A stretch of DNA of 64,000 nucleotides, from assembly GCA_016721425.1 (NCBI GenBank), contig JADKID010000009.1:310001-374000 (forward strand), read 5' to 3'. Numbering within the stretch: position 1 is the stretch's first letter; each line of letters opens with the position of its first letter. The notes beneath the pieces are model-generated. The model made no database searches, had not been told where the DNA came from, and saw only the letters and a program-made list of their open reading frames with translations. This stretch comes from Bryobacterales bacterium (GTDB lineage: Bacteria > Acidobacteriota > Terriglobia > Bryobacterales > Bryobacteraceae). A program made the position numbers and the translations under genes. This document shows positions 18,225 through 27,956 of this stretch, piece after piece.

Positions 18225-18725
18225 TCAGTTGCGGAAGTCCTTCTCCGCCTGTTCGCTCTCAAACTCCAGCTTCACTCCGGATTTCAGCGACATCATCTTG
18301 AGCGCTACTCTGTTGACGTCCTTGCCAAATTCAACCAGCAGAGCCTGAGGCTTGCCGGCCTCATCCTTGTAGCCAATCGTCGCGAAGTGCTTCCGCTTCT
18401 TCGACAACAGGATCGGTAATGCCATCAGGCCCAGCGTCGTGATGCCCAACCCCACCGCCGCGCCGATCCGCCGGCCCGCCTTCTGCCCATATTCCAGGCT
18501 CGTGATCTGCGTGAACGGCACGGTGTACTTCTGCTTGCCCCACGCAAATACCGCGGCCTCATCACCCACCCTCACCGAGCCCTCGGCGCCTGGCTTCACA
18601 TCGGTAAACGCGCCACCCATGTAGCGCGCCTCGTTCTTGCCCACACCAGCCCACAGGGCCGCGTGCCACATTGTCATTGCCATCAGTACCGCGGAAAACC
18701 GCGCTGCCATTGACCGTAATTTCAT
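18225..18725 (-). CDS. exported hypothetical protein with one TM segment
   Basis: 166 residues from the ATG at 18725, whose first ~28 residues form a signal peptide or anchor (RFSAVLMAMTMWHAALWA). The middle looks like beta strands (GEGSVRVG-type segment, KQKYTVPFTQITSLEYG). A hydrophobic helix (IGAAVGLGITTLGLMALPILL) follows, then another beta-rich part ending EFESEQAEKDFRN. The pattern 'FTQITSLEYGQKAG..IGAAV' resembles acidobacterial exported proteins with a PH-like core interrupted by a glycine-rich TM hairpin, but I cannot assign a family. An in-frame start nine codons upstream (18752) is possible. It lies between the histidine kinase and BrkB, all on the minus strand. Confidence 0.65.
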   Translation of the reverse strand: MKLRSMAARFSAVLMAMTMWHAALWAGVGKNEARYMGGAFTDVKPGAEGSVRVGDEAAVFAWGKQKYTVPFTQITSLEYGQKAGRRIGAAVGLGITTLGLMALPILLSKKRKHFATIGYKDEAGKPQALLVEFGKDVNRVALKMMSLKSGVKLEFESEQAEKDFRN

Positions 18726-18783
18726 GAGGAGAATTCCTTTCTCCCCCAGCATCGCGGCCGGGCTGGTTCACCGGCTGAGCCTG

Positions 18784-20448
18784 TCAGTCACCAATTGGCA
18801 AATCGATCCGAATCTCGGTCCCCTGCCCCTCTTCGCTCCGGATTTCGATCCGCCCGCCGCTCTGCAACACAAATCCATGCACCATCGATAGCCCCAGCCC
18901 CGTGTGCGTCGCGCCCAGATGTGTCGTGAAGAATGGCTCAAACGCCCTGTCGCGCGTCACCTTGTCCATGCCTTTTCCATTGTCCCGGAAGATGAGCCGC
19001 ACGGCCCCCTCCAACAGGGCGGAAACCACTTCAACTACGCCGCCATCCGGCATGGCATCTCTCGCGTTGATCGCTAGTTCCACCAGTAACAGTTCCAGTT
19101 GATGACGGTCCACCTTCACCAGCCCGATGTCCGACTTCAGCGACAACGTCAGTGTGATCGTCTTGCCGAGAACCTGCCGGAGCAGATTCTCCATCCCGGC
19201 CACTACTTCATCGAGATCCAGCAGCACCGGACGCAGCATCTGCCTGCGGCTGAACGCCAGCATCTGCGCCGTCAGCTTGGCCGCCTTCTGGCCCGCGCCA
19301 TCGATGCAATCCACCAGCGGAAGAACCTCGCTTCCAGGCTGCCCGGTTTCGCGGATCAGGGCCGTATAGCCGAGGATCACCGTGAGCAAGTTGTTGTACT
19401 CGTGCGCCATCCCGCCGGCCAACCGGCCCACCATCTCCAGACGGTGTGCCTCCTGCAGCCGTTCGCGTGCCTGCACCCAGTCCGTCACATCGTGCAGCAT
19501 CACCACCACGCCCGCCTCGCTCCGGCCTGCATCCAGCACTGGAGTGCGAGTGACCTCAAACGTGCGACCCTCGCGCTCAAACTGCTTCACGCTGCTGTCC
19601 CGTAGCACGTTGCTCCACGGCTCAGTCAACGCCGCAGTCGAGCCCAGAGCCGCCAGGGCCGCTCCGTTACAGTCCGCCAGCGAACCATCTCGGTCCAGAA
19701 TGAACACCATGTCCCGCATCGTCTCCAGCACAGTCGCCCGGCCCAGCGGCACCAGATTCAGCATCCCGTAGCGGTAGAGTGCGATGCTCCAGGCCACGGC
19801 CGGCGCCAGCATCCCCAGCGGAGCCAGGTTCATGCCCGCCCAGTCCGTCAGGTGCAGCTTTGCCATCGCATTGAGCGCCAGTGGCGTCAGGCAACCCGCA
19901 AGCACAATCTGAACGCTACGCCGGTAGGCGAACCCCCGCTTCCGCGTCGATGCCGCCAGTACGCCGAGCGCCACCATGGTCAACATCGCCACATACCCGA
20001 AGTAGAGCGGCTCCAATCGCCCCGAATCCCAATCCAGCCGGTACGGCGCCCGAGTCGAAATCTCGAAGCTGTGATGAAACCATCCGAGCTCAGTGGGCAA
20101 TGCCACCAGGAGTGCAACACCAGCCACGCCCGCCGCCAGCAGCCCATTCGTGTGCCGCCGGTAGGCCTTCAGCTCGCCGGTAAACTGCAGAATCAGCAGT
20201 GCGAGTGAGGACGCGCTCAGGGTGATCAGCAAGGGACGCACTCGCGCCAGCGGCACCTTCCAGGCCATCGTGGGAGCCGCCAGTTCCAGCCCGACGGCCA
20301 GCGGCCACAGCGACGTGAGCACGCACATCGCGATAAAGAGCCCCCCAATCGGCTCGCGTCGCGCCCGCCATGCCGGCACACAGAGCGCCAGCATGCCAAG
20401 CGACGCCGCGTAGAGAGGCAAAACGTAGGAGTGTATTTCGGGGCCCAT
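18784..20448 (-). CDS. histidine kinase with N-terminal 7TM sensor
   Basis: 554 residues. The first ~230 form about seven TM helices of the HisK 7TM type. A PAS domain follows at about 240-325 (MVFILDRDGSLADCNGAAL). HisKA has phospho-acceptor His349 in AGGMAHEYNNLLTVILGY. The HATPase domain has N box ELAINARDAMPDGG, G1 RDNGKGMD and G2 TGLGLSMVHGF. No receiver domain is fused and no response regulator is adjacent, so its partner is encoded elsewhere. It is a membrane-bound sensor whose ligand may be sensed by the 7TM part. The H-box and ATPase domains closely resemble those of the large PAS kinase at 4903-8280 (same subfamily). Confidence 0.93.
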   Translation of the reverse strand: MGPEIHSYVLPLYAASLGMLALCVPAWRARREPIGGLFIAMCVLTSLWPLAVGLELAAPTMAWKVPLARVRPLLITLSASSLALLILQFTGELKAYRRHTNGLLAAGVAGVALLVALPTELGWFHHSFEISTRAPYRLDWDSGRLEPLYFGYVAMLTMVALGVLAASTRKRGFAYRRSVQIVLAGCLTPLALNAMAKLHLTDWAGMNLAPLGMLAPAVAWSIALYRYGMLNLVPLGRATVLETMRDMVFILDRDGSLADCNGAALAALGSTAALTEPWSNVLRDSSVKQFEREGRTFEVTRTPVLDAGRSEAGVVVMLHDVTDWVQARERLQEAHRLEMVGRLAGGMAHEYNNLLTVILGYTALIRETGQPGSEVLPLVDCIDGAGQKAAKLTAQMLAFSRRQMLRPVLLDLDEVVAGMENLLRQVLGKTITLTLSLKSDIGLVKVDRHQLELLLVELAINARDAMPDGGVVEVVSALLEGAVRLIFRDNGKGMDKVTRDRAFEPFFTTHLGATHTGLGLSMVHGFVLQSGGRIEIRSEEGQGTEIRIDLPIGD

Positions 20449-20477
20449 GGATCAACCGGGATCCAGCAAGCCCTATC

Positions 20478-23400
20478 TTACGTGATTACGACCAGTAGGT
20501 CTTTTGGCTGCACCGTCTGCCCCACCACCACAGTCCTCTCGCTGATCTTGCCCGCCACTGGCGCGTACACGGTGGTCTGCATCTTCATCGCTTCCATCAC
20601 CAGCAATTTGTCGCCCTTCTGCACCACCTGATTGAGCTCCACAGCGATGCTGGTCACCGCCCCGGGAATCGGTGCGCCCACCTGCCCTTCCTTGGCCGGA
20701 TCGGCCTTCGGATGAGATCTACCCTCGGCCTTCAACTTGCGATCCCGTACCGTCACCTCGCGCGGCTGGCCGTTTAGCTCAAAAAACACCGTCCGGGTCC
20801 CATCCGGATGCGCCTCGCCCACTGCCACGAACTTGATCACCAGGTTCTTCCCTGCCTCGATCTCTATCGCGATCTCCTCGCCGTTCTTCATTCCATAGAA
20901 GAAAGCCGGCGAGGGCAGCACCGTCAGATCGCCATACGCTGTACGCGCTTTGTCAAACTTCAGGTACACGTCGGGATACATCACGTAGCTCATCAGGTCC
21001 GAGGCCGCCGGCTTGTGCCCCGTCTTCTTCTCGATCAGCGTCTGCGCCTCGGCGAAATCAATAGCCGCCAGCTTCGCGCCCGGCCGCCCCTTCACCTGCT
21101 TCCGGCCCCGCAGGATCACCGCCGCAATCTTCTTCGGCCAGCCGCCTTCCGGCTCGCCCAGAGACCCCTCGAACATATCCACCACCGAATTCGGAATGTT
21201 CAGGCTGTGCCCCGCGCCCAGATTCTCAAACTCGTGCACCGTCATGCCGTGCTGGATCAGGAACAGTGCCATGTCGCCTACCACTTTGCTGGAGGGCGTC
21301 ACCTTCACGATGTCGCCGAACGCATGGTTCACGTCGGCATACATCCGTGCGATCTCCGGCCAGCGCGGTCCCAGCCCGAGATTTTCGGCCTGCTCGCGCA
21401 GATTCGTATACTGCCCGCCCGGCATCTCGTGCAGGTAAACATCCGCCGTCCCCGCCCGCGGCGCCGTATCAAACGGTGCGTAGTTGGCCCGCACGATCTC
21501 CCAGTAATCCGAGCAGCGGTTGAGCGCGTCAAAATCGAGCTGCGTACCCCGCGTCTTCTCGTGCTGCAGCGCCGCCACAATCGAGTTCATATTCGGCTGC
21601 GACGTGGAACCCGACATCGACGAGATCGCCGCATCCACCACGTCACAACCGGCCTCGGCCGCCTTCAGGATGGAAGCCGCGTTCAGCCCGCTGGTGTCAT
21701 GCGTGTGGAAGTGCAGCGGCAGGCCTACCTCTTCCCTCAGCGCCTTCACCAGCTTGTGCGCGGCATAGGGCTTCAGCAGCCCGGCCATGTCCTTGATCGC
21801 CAGAGTGTGCGCGCCCATGCGCTCCAGTTCCTTCGCCATCCGGACGTAATAGGCCAGCGAGTACTTGTCCCGCTTGGGGTCCAGGATGTCGCCTGTGTAA
21901 CAGATGGCGGCCTCGCACACGCGGCTGGTCCGCCGCACGCTCTCCATTGCCACTTTCATATTCGGCAACCAGTTGAGCGAATCGAAGATGCGGAAGATGT
22001 CCATCCCCTCAGCCGCCGCCACTTCCACGAACCGCCGCACCGCGTTGTCCGGATACGCCGTGTAGCCCACCGCGTTCGACGCCCGGAACAGCATCTGGAA
22101 GCAGATGTTCGGCACCGCCTCGCGCAGTTGACGCAGCCGCACCCACGGGTCCTCGTGCAAAAAGCGCATCGCCACATCGAACGTCGCGCCGCCCCACATC
22201 TCCAGGCTGTACAGCCCGCTCAACTTGTGCGCATACCAGTTGGCAATGCGCGTCATGTCCCACGTGCGCATGCGCGTCGCCATCAGGCTCTGGTGCGCGT
22301 CGCGCATCGTGGTGTCGGTGATCAGCAGGCGCTTCTGCTTCTTCGTCCACTCGGCAAAGCCCGCCGCGCCCAGTTCGTCCAGCAACTGCCGCGTGCCCTG
22401 CGGAGGCTCGGTGGCAATGTGTGGCGGCACTGGCGCGTTCCGGATCACCGTGGGCGGCGCGCGATGCGCCATCTCCGGATTGCCGTTCACCATCACCTCG
22501 CCGAGATAGGAGAGTAGGCGCGTGGCCCGGTCCTGCCGCGGCTTGAAACGGAACAACTCCGGCGTGTGCTCCAGGAACGTAGTCGTGGCCGAGCCCTTCT
22601 GAAAGCTCGCGTTACCCACCACCATCTCCAGAAATGGAATGTTCGTCTTCACCCCGCGGATTCGAAACTCGCGCAGCGCCCGGTCCATCCTCTGGCAGGC
22701 GTGCGGAAACGTGTTGCCCCACGCCGTCACCTTTACCAGTAGTGAGTCGTAGTAGGGCGTGATCACCGCACCGCCGTAAGCCGAAGCGCCATCCAGTCGA
22801 ATTCCAAAGCCCGCCGGCGAACGGTACGTCTGGATCTTCCCGTAGTCCGGTAGAAATCCCTTGGCCGGATCCTCCGTCGTCACGCGGCATTGCAGCGCGC
22901 AGCCATGTACCAGAATCCCCGCCTGCTCCGGAATCCCCATCTCCTCGTCATGCAGCTTCAAGCCGTGCGCCACCTGGATCTGCGCCCGCACGATGTCGAT
23001 CCCCGTCACCACCTCGGTCACCGTGTGCTCAACCTGCACCCGCGGATTCACTTCGATGAAGAACCACTCGCCGCTCTCCACATCCACCAGAAACTCAACG
23101 GTCCCGGCCGAGTAGTAGCCCGCATGGCGGCACAACTGCACCGCCGCCCCGCACAGCGCTTCCCGGATCTTCTGATCCAGCCCTGTGGCCGGCGCCACTT
23201 CCACCACCTTCTGATGACGGCGCTGCACCGAGCAATCGCGCTCCCAGAGATGCACGATGTTGCCGTGCGTGTCGCCCAGGATCTGCACCTCCACGTGCTT
23301 GGCGTGGCGGATGTAGCGTTCCAGAAACACCGCGCCGTTGCCAAACGCCGCCAGCGCCTCGGCTGTCGCTTCGTGGAAGCGCGCCTCCAGTTCATCAGCC

Positions 23401-23918
23401 TTGTTCACCACGCGCATCCCGCGCCCGCCGCCGCCAAACGCCGCCTTCAGGATCAGCGGGAATCCAATGCCCGGCGCCAGCTTCCGCGCCGCCTCGAAGT
23501 CCGCCACCGGCTCTTCGGTCCCCGGCAGCACCGGAACTTTTGCCTCCAGCGCCAGCCGCCGCGCGGCGGTCTTGTCGCCCAGCATGTCCAGGATCTCGGC
23601 GCCCGGCCCGACAAACATGATGCCCGCCGCCTGGCAGGCCCGCGCCAGGCGCGGATTCTCACTGAGAAACCCGTAGCCGGGGTGGATGAAATCCACGCCC
23701 TTCTCTTTGGCCAGCGCCACGATGCCGTCCACGTCCAGATAGGCCTGCACCGGCCCCAGTCCCGCACCAATCAGGTAGGCTTCGTCGGCCTTGAAACGAT
23801 GCAGGCTCAGCCGGTCTTCCTGACTGTAAATGGCCACCGTGCTGATCCCTAACTCATTGGCAGCACGGAAGATCCGGATCGCAATCTCCCCTCGGTTCAA
23901 CGCCAGTAGCTTCTTCAT
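20478..23918 (-). CDS. pyc: pyruvate carboxylase
   Basis: 1,146 residues, the full single-chain length. It carboxylates pyruvate to oxaloacetate with biotin and ATP, refilling the TCA cycle. Biotin carboxylase occupies about 1-450 (LNRGEIAIRIFRAANELGI, KAAFGGGGRGMRVV, FIEVNPRVQVEHTVTE). The carboxyltransferase barrel is at about 530-800 (DTTMRDAHQSLMATRMR, HTHDTSGLNAASI, metal His pair). The biotinyl domain has Lys1112 in MEAMKM. The ATG at 23918 starts directly at the conserved MKKLLALNRGE; an ATG eight codons upstream is less likely. With aceE it sets the fate of pyruvate in this region, but they are not one operon. Confidence 0.97.
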   Translation of the reverse strand: MKKLLALNRGEIAIRIFRAANELGISTVAIYSQEDRLSLHRFKADEAYLIGAGLGPVQAYLDVDGIVALAKEKGVDFIHPGYGFLSENPRLARACQAAGIMFVGPGAEILDMLGDKTAARRLALEAKVPVLPGTEEPVADFEAARKLAPGIGFPLILKAAFGGGGRGMRVVNKADELEARFHEATAEALAAFGNGAVFLERYIRHAKHVEVQILGDTHGNIVHLWERDCSVQRRHQKVVEVAPATGLDQKIREALCGAAVQLCRHAGYYSAGTVEFLVDVESGEWFFIEVNPRVQVEHTVTEVVTGIDIVRAQIQVAHGLKLHDEEMGIPEQAGILVHGCALQCRVTTEDPAKGFLPDYGKIQTYRSPAGFGIRLDGASAYGGAVITPYYDSLLVKVTAWGNTFPHACQRMDRALREFRIRGVKTNIPFLEMVVGNASFQKGSATTTFLEHTPELFRFKPRQDRATRLLSYLGEVMVNGNPEMAHRAPPTVIRNAPVPPHIATEPPQGTRQLLDELGAAGFAEWTKKQKRLLITDTTMRDAHQSLMATRMRTWDMTRIANWYAHKLSGLYSLEMWGGATFDVAMRFLHEDPWVRLRQLREAVPNICFQMLFRASNAVGYTAYPDNAVRRFVEVAAAEGMDIFRIFDSLNWLPNMKVAMESVRRTSRVCEAAICYTGDILDPKRDKYSLAYYVRMAKELERMGAHTLAIKDMAGLLKPYAAHKLVKALREEVGLPLHFHTHDTSGLNAASILKAAEAGCDVVDAAISSMSGSTSQPNMNSIVAALQHEKTRGTQLDFDALNRCSDYWEIVRANYAPFDTAPRAGTADVYLHEMPGGQYTNLREQAENLGLGPRWPEIARMYADVNHAFGDIVKVTPSSKVVGDMALFLIQHGMTVHEFENLGAGHSLNIPNSVVDMFEGSLGEPEGGWPKKIAAVILRGRKQVKGRPGAKLAAIDFAEAQTLIEKKTGHKPAASDLMSYVMYPDVYLKFDKARTAYGDLTVLPSPAFFYGMKNGEEIAIEIEAGKNLVIKFVAVGEAHPDGTRTVFFELNGQPREVTVRDRKLKAEGRSHPKADPAKEGQVGAPIPGAVTSIAVELNQVVQKGDKLLVMEAMKMQTTVYAPVAGKISERTVVVGQTVQPKDLLVVIT

Positions 23919-23998
23919 TAAACTCAGGCTAGCATGGGCCATTCATCTCCCTGGAACATTCCGACAGCCCCGTCCGTAATAGAGTTGACGAGGTGATC

Positions 23999-24934
23999 AT
24001 GCACAAACTCCCGTTCGCTCTCTTATTGGCAGCCTCCACGCTGCTGCTCACCGGCTGTGATATGGACCCCTCAGACTGGGGCAACTCAGACCGCTTCCGC
24101 GAGGACTTCTCCTCCACCCACAAGCTGGCCCCCGGCGGCCGCGTGATGCTGGAGAGCTTCAACGGCGGTGTCGAGATCGTAGGCTGGGAAAAGGATAGCG
24201 TCGAGGTCAGCGGCACCAAGTCCGCTTCCCGCGAGGACGTCATGAAAGACATCCGCATCGACGTCGTCAGCGAAGCCGACTCCATTCGCATCCGCGCCAT
24301 CCGGCCCGTCGAGCACAACTGCAATTGCGGTGCAAAATTCGTCCTCAAAGTGCCCAAAAAGGTCATTTTGGATAGCATAACGACGTCAAACGGGGGCATC
24401 CGCGTCGAATCCATCGCCGGCAACTCCCGCCTGAAGACCTCCAACGGCGGCATCCGCGTCTGGGGCGTGGACGGCAATTTGGAGGCCACCACTTCCAACG
24501 CCAGCATCGAAGTAGGACAGTTCAAGGGTGCGGCCGACCTGCGCTCCTCCAATGGCCGCATCAAGGCGGACGGCATCCGCGGCTCCTTTGACGCCCGCAC
24601 TTCCAACTCCTCCATCGACGCCACGGTCGCCGAACTCGACCCCGGCCGCCCGCTCTCGCTCGAGAGCTCGAACGGCTCCATCACGCTCACCCTCGATACA
24701 TGGAAGAGCAACGACATCAAAGCGCACACATCCAACTCCTCCGTGAATGTGCGACTCCCTGAAAAGGTGGCGGCCGACCTCATTCTCAGCACTTCGAACG
24801 GAAGCATCACCACGGACTTTGAGATCACCACGTCGCAGTTCAGCAAGACCCGCGTCGTGGGCAAGCTCAACGGCGGAGGTCCTCGCCTGGACCTCTCCAC
24901 CAGCAATGGCAGTGTCCGCGTGATGAAGAAGTAG
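23999..24934 (+). CDS. DUF4097 lipoprotein (beta-helical adhesin-like)
   Basis: 311 residues. The lipobox LLTGC near residue 19 marks a lipoprotein anchored after signal peptidase II cleavage. The body is a right-handed beta-helix of the DUF4097 'putative adhesin' kind, with turn motifs (TSNGGIRV, TSNASIEV, SSNGRIKA, TSNSSIDA, SSNGSITL, TSNSSVNV, TSNGSITT, TSNGSVRV) recurring at roughly 18-28 residue steps. Their function is poorly known; homologues are often near anti-sigma or PspC-type regulators, which are absent here. I chose the ATG at 23999 because GGTGATC just upstream pairs with the 16S rRNA tail at the right spacing; a GTG six bases earlier is the alternative. An opposite-strand frame over the same DNA is a shadow. 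Confidence 0.85.
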   Translation: MHKLPFALLLAASTLLLTGCDMDPSDWGNSDRFREDFSSTHKLAPGGRVMLESFNGGVEIVGWEKDSVEVSGTKSASREDVMKDIRIDVVSEADSIRIRAIRPVEHNCNCGAKFVLKVPKKVILDSITTSNGGIRVESIAGNSRLKTSNGGIRVWGVDGNLEATTSNASIEVGQFKGAADLRSSNGRIKADGIRGSFDARTSNSSIDATVAELDPGRPLSLESSNGSITLTLDTWKSNDIKAHTSNSSVNVRLPEKVAADLILSTSNGSITTDFEITTSQFSKTRVVGKLNGGGPRLDLSTSNGSVRVMKK

Positions 24935-24964
24935 CGCGATAGAATTGGCATAGATCCTATCCCT

Positions 24965-26368
24965 ATGCCCTTCATCCACGACGATTTCCTTCTAGGCGGC
25001 GAGACCGCGCGCCGGTTGTATCACGAGTACGCCGAGGACCAGCCCATCCTCGACTACCACTGCCACCTGCCGCCCCAGGATGTGGCAGCCGACCGGCGCT
25101 TCGCCAACCTGACTGAGATCTGGCTGGAGGGCGATCACTACAAGTGGCGCGCCCTGCGGGCCAACGGGATTCCCGAAGAACTGGTGACCGGCGCCGGCTC
25201 GCCCAAAGACAAATTTCTGGCATGGGCATCCACCGTGCCGGCTACGCTGCGCAATCCGCTCTACCACTGGACTCACCTCGAACTGGCCCGCTACTTCGGC
25301 ATCACCGAACTGCTGGACGAGAGCACGGCGGAGTCCATCTGGGAGCGGGCCAACGAGCAACTGGCCACCCCGGAACTGAGCGCCCACGGCATCCTGGCGA
25401 AGTTTCAGGTGAAGGCCGTCTGCACCACCGACGACCCGACGGACGATCTCGCCTACCACCGCCAGATCGCAGCCTCTCCGCTGCCCACCAAGGTCTATCC
25501 CACCTTCCGGCCCGACAAAGCGCTGAACGTCCATCTCCCCGTGCAGTTCAACGATTGGGTGGGCCGCCTCACCGACGTCTCCGGCATTGAGGTCACCGAT
25601 TTCGGGAAGTTCCTCGACGCCCTCCAGCAGCGGCACGACTTCTTCCACTCACTCGGAGGACGCCTCAGCGATCACGGCCTGAATCAGTGTTTCGCAGTGC
25701 CTTGCACGGAGGAGCGCGCCGCCTACATCTTCGAGCGGGCTCGGGCGCTGGTGGCGGCAACCGACAGCGAGCAGGCCGAATTCGCCAGCTATCTCATGCA
25801 CTTCTTCGGAGTGTTGGACGCGGAAAAGGGCTGGACCAAGCAACTCCACCTGATGGCGCAGCGCAGCAACAACACGCGCCTCCTAGCCCAGCTCGGTCCC
25901 GACACGGGCTTCGACTCCATCGGCGACATGCCGCAGATCGACGCGCTCTCCCGCTACCTCGACGGGCTGGATCAGCAGGGCTCGCTGCCCAAGACCATCA
26001 TCTACAACCTCAACCCCGCCTGGAACTACGCCTTCGCCACCATGGCCGGCAACTTCCAGGACGGCTCCGTGGCAGGCAAGATCCAATTCGGCAGCGGCTG
26101 GTGGTTCCTCGATCAGAAGGAAGCGATGGAGTGGCAGATGAACGCGCTCTCCAACTGCGGTCTACTTTCGCGATTCGTAGGCATGCTGACCGATTCGCGC
26201 AGCTTCATGTCCTACCCGCGCCACGAATACTTCCGCCGCACGCTCTGCAACCTGCTCGGCGAGGATATCGACAAAGGGCTACTGCCGCGCGACATGGGTC
26301 TGGTGGGCGCCATGGTGCGCGGCATCTGCTACGGCAATGCCAGAGACTACTTCGGGCTCAGCCTGTAG
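24965..26368 (+). CDS. uxaC: glucuronate isomerase
   Basis: 467 residues, the expected length. UxaC converts glucuronate to fructuronate (and galacturonate to tagaturonate), the first step of hexuronate use. It is an amidohydrolase-fold enzyme, and the N-terminal metal motif DYHCHL (about residues 29-34) is intact. YNLNPAWNYAFATMAGNFQDG and the C-terminal DSRSFMSYPRHEYFRR are diagnostic. No other hexuronate gene (uxaA, uxaB, kdgK) is next to it. The convergent RidA-like gene ends only 11 bp away, and those 11 bp hold a GGCCGCGGCC palindrome. Confidence 0.96.
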   Translation: MPFIHDDFLLGGETARRLYHEYAEDQPILDYHCHLPPQDVAADRRFANLTEIWLEGDHYKWRALRANGIPEELVTGAGSPKDKFLAWASTVPATLRNPLYHWTHLELARYFGITELLDESTAESIWERANEQLATPELSAHGILAKFQVKAVCTTDDPTDDLAYHRQIAASPLPTKVYPTFRPDKALNVHLPVQFNDWVGRLTDVSGIEVTDFGKFLDALQQRHDFFHSLGGRLSDHGLNQCFAVPCTEERAAYIFERARALVAATDSEQAEFASYLMHFFGVLDAEKGWTKQLHLMAQRSNNTRLLAQLGPDTGFDSIGDMPQIDALSRYLDGLDQQGSLPKTIIYNLNPAWNYAFATMAGNFQDGSVAGKIQFGSGWWFLDQKEAMEWQMNALSNCGLLSRFVGMLTDSRSFMSYPRHEYFRRTLCNLLGEDIDKGLLPRDMGLVGAMVRGICYGNARDYFGLSL

Positions 26369-26379
26369 CGGCCGCGGCC

Positions 26380-26823
26380 CTAGATAAACGCGATCACGTC
26401 AATCTCAACCAACGAATTGCCCGGCAGGTCCAACGCGACGGTAGTGGTCCGCACCGGCGGTTCCGCGCCAAACCGGCCCTGGAAGACCTCGTTCATCGGC
26501 TTGTAGTCTTCCATCTTTTTCAGGAAGACGCTCGCTTTCAGCACCTTCTCCATGGAGGACCCGGCGTTGATCAGCTCCTTCTCGATGTCGTCGAGGACTG
26601 TCTTTGTGTGCGCCTTGATGTCGCCCTCGTAGTGGGCGCCCTTGCCGGCGATGAACAGCAGATTGCCATACGACACGGCTGAGTTGAACAGCGGCGTCTT
26701 GGCGGGCGGCGGCCCTTTGCGGTGGACCTTCTTCTTCGGTGCTTCCTGAGCGGAGACAGAGGCGGCGGCGGGCGCGGCGAGGACCGCGGCGCCGGCAAGG
26801 AATTTGCGACGGGAATCAGCCAT
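26380..26823 (-). CDS. Tat-exported RidA family protein
   Basis: 147 residues. The N-terminus has a twin-arginine signal (SRRKFLAGAAVLAAPAAASVSA), so the mature protein should be periplasmic. From ~40 on it is a YjgF/YER057c/UK114 (RidA) fold: LLFIAGKGAHYEGDIKAHTKTVLDDIEKEL, ending LPGNSLVEIDVIAFI. Classic RidA deaminates reactive enamine intermediates in the cytosol and needs a conserved Arg in a C-terminal VEI(E/D)xxA stretch. The arginine in PVRTTTV may match this, but the export signal suggests another job. It is the last gene of a minus-strand run, 14 bp after the DUF362 gene. Confidence 0.82.
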   Translation of the reverse strand: MADSRRKFLAGAAVLAAPAAASVSAQEAPKKKVHRKGPPPAKTPLFNSAVSYGNLLFIAGKGAHYEGDIKAHTKTVLDDIEKELINAGSSMEKVLKASVFLKKMEDYKPMNEVFQGRFGAEPPVRTTTVALDLPGNSLVEIDVIAFI

Positions 26824-26837
26824 GAACCTACTTTAGT

Positions 26838-27956
26838 TCAGGTGAGGTCGATGCGGCGCAGGTCGATCTTATCGCGCTGCCAGACACCCAGCCCCATCGC
26901 ACCGCAGATCTCGACATGCTCGGGCTGCCGGCGGATGAAGGTGGAGAACTGATCCGGCAGATCCTCCGCAATCGGCTTTCGTCCGACGGCCACACGCTGT
27001 GCGTCCAGCACTTCCCAGCCGATGCGGTCCATGGCCACGGGATCGGTGGAGAAGTACATCGTCTTGTGCTCCCACACAAACTGAGGCTTGCCGCTGGGGC
27101 CGCCGTGGTACTGCCCCTTGATGCCGTCGCAGATATTGAGGACGGCCTTGTTGCGGATCACCGGGATCGACACCGCTGCCGGGATGAACGCGCCGCAGGC
27201 ATTCAGAGTGGGCGTAGAGTGGCTCCGCGCCACGTTGTTGACCAGGCCGTGAGACAGGTTCTTCAACGCGATCGTGACGCCGGCGGATTGGTGATCCTTG
27301 ATCAAGGCGACGTTGATGAGCTTGTTGATCTGCTTCGTGATGTAAAGCGCGGCGTACGATCGCCGGGCGGAGAGATCGGAGATGTCCTGGCCGGGCAGCA
27401 CCAGCGCCATGTCCATGTAGTGATCGGGGTCATAGCCGGCGATGTCCTGCTGAGTGGCATTGTGGCGCTGGGTGGCGCTGGTCCAGCGGACGCCCTCGGG
27501 CAGCCATTTATCAAAGCCGGCGGCGAGGAACTCGGAGTGGTAACGATCGTAGACGACAATGTCCTTGGCGGGGATCCCGGCGGCGCGGAGGCCGTCGACG
27601 ATTTCGTGCAGCACGGTGGGATCCGAGATGCAGCACGGCCGCCCCACGGGATTGAGCTTGATGCCCACCACGTCGCCGGGCTCGACAAACTGCCGCCACG
27701 CCGCGGCCCAATCGTCAGCGCCCGTCAATCCGGCCATCCCGCGATGCATCATCTGATGGACGGCGCTCTTCTGATAGACGCCGGCGGCGATGGAGTGGGG
27801 ATGGTGGACGGAGATGACGCGGCCCGGATAGAGCCCGGGCATGCCAAGTTTGGTGCGTGGCAGCGTGGCGGCGGTTTGCGCGCCCAGGGCAAGTGAAGAA
27901 GCGGTGGCGCCGGCGGCGGCGCGAAGCCAGTCGCGGCGATGAATCCCAGATTGCAT
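26838..27956 (-). CDS. Tat-exported DUF362 domain protein
   Basis: 372 residues. The Tat signal HRRDWLRAAAGATASSLALGA is at the N-terminus, and the DUF362 domain fills the rest, with VEPGDVVGIKLNPVGRP near residue ~95, DRYHSEF and NLSHGLVNNVARSHS. Some DUF362 proteins carry iron-sulfur clusters, but here there is no CxxCxxC motif. Exported DUF362 proteins are common in Acidobacteria and Planctomycetes and have no assigned reaction. The ATG at 27956 has AGAGGG upstream with good spacing; a start 16 codons earlier lacks one. A 109-bp gap separates it from the cysteine hydrolase upstream. Confidence 0.85.
   Translation of the reverse strand: MQSGIHRRDWLRAAAGATASSLALGAQTAATLPRTKLGMPGLYPGRVISVHHPHSIAAGVYQKSAVHQMMHRGMAGLTGADDWAAAWRQFVEPGDVVGIKLNPVGRPCCISDPTVLHEIVDGLRAAGIPAKDIVVYDRYHSEFLAAGFDKWLPEGVRWTSATQRHNATQQDIAGYDPDHYMDMALVLPGQDISDLSARRSYAALYITKQINKLINVALIKDHQSAGVTIALKNLSHGLVNNVARSHSTPTLNACGAFIPAAVSIPVIRNKAVLNICDGIKGQYHGGPSGKPQFVWEHKTMYFSTDPVAMDRIGWEVLDAQRVAVGRKPIAEDLPDQFSTFIRRQPEHVEICGAMGLGVWQRDKIDLRRIDLT

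Noticed and set aside
20808..22517. Plus-strand open frame of ~569 codons
   Set aside because: Antisense to pyruvate carboxylase, Arg/His-rich, no domain.
23929..24975. Minus-strand open frame of ~348 codons
   Set aside because: Antisense to the DUF4097 lipoprotein, which has a lipobox and repeat pattern; the minus product shows neither.
26369..26379. GGCCGCGGCC palindrome between convergent uxaC and RidA stops
   Set aside because: Too short, no loop for a hairpin terminator.
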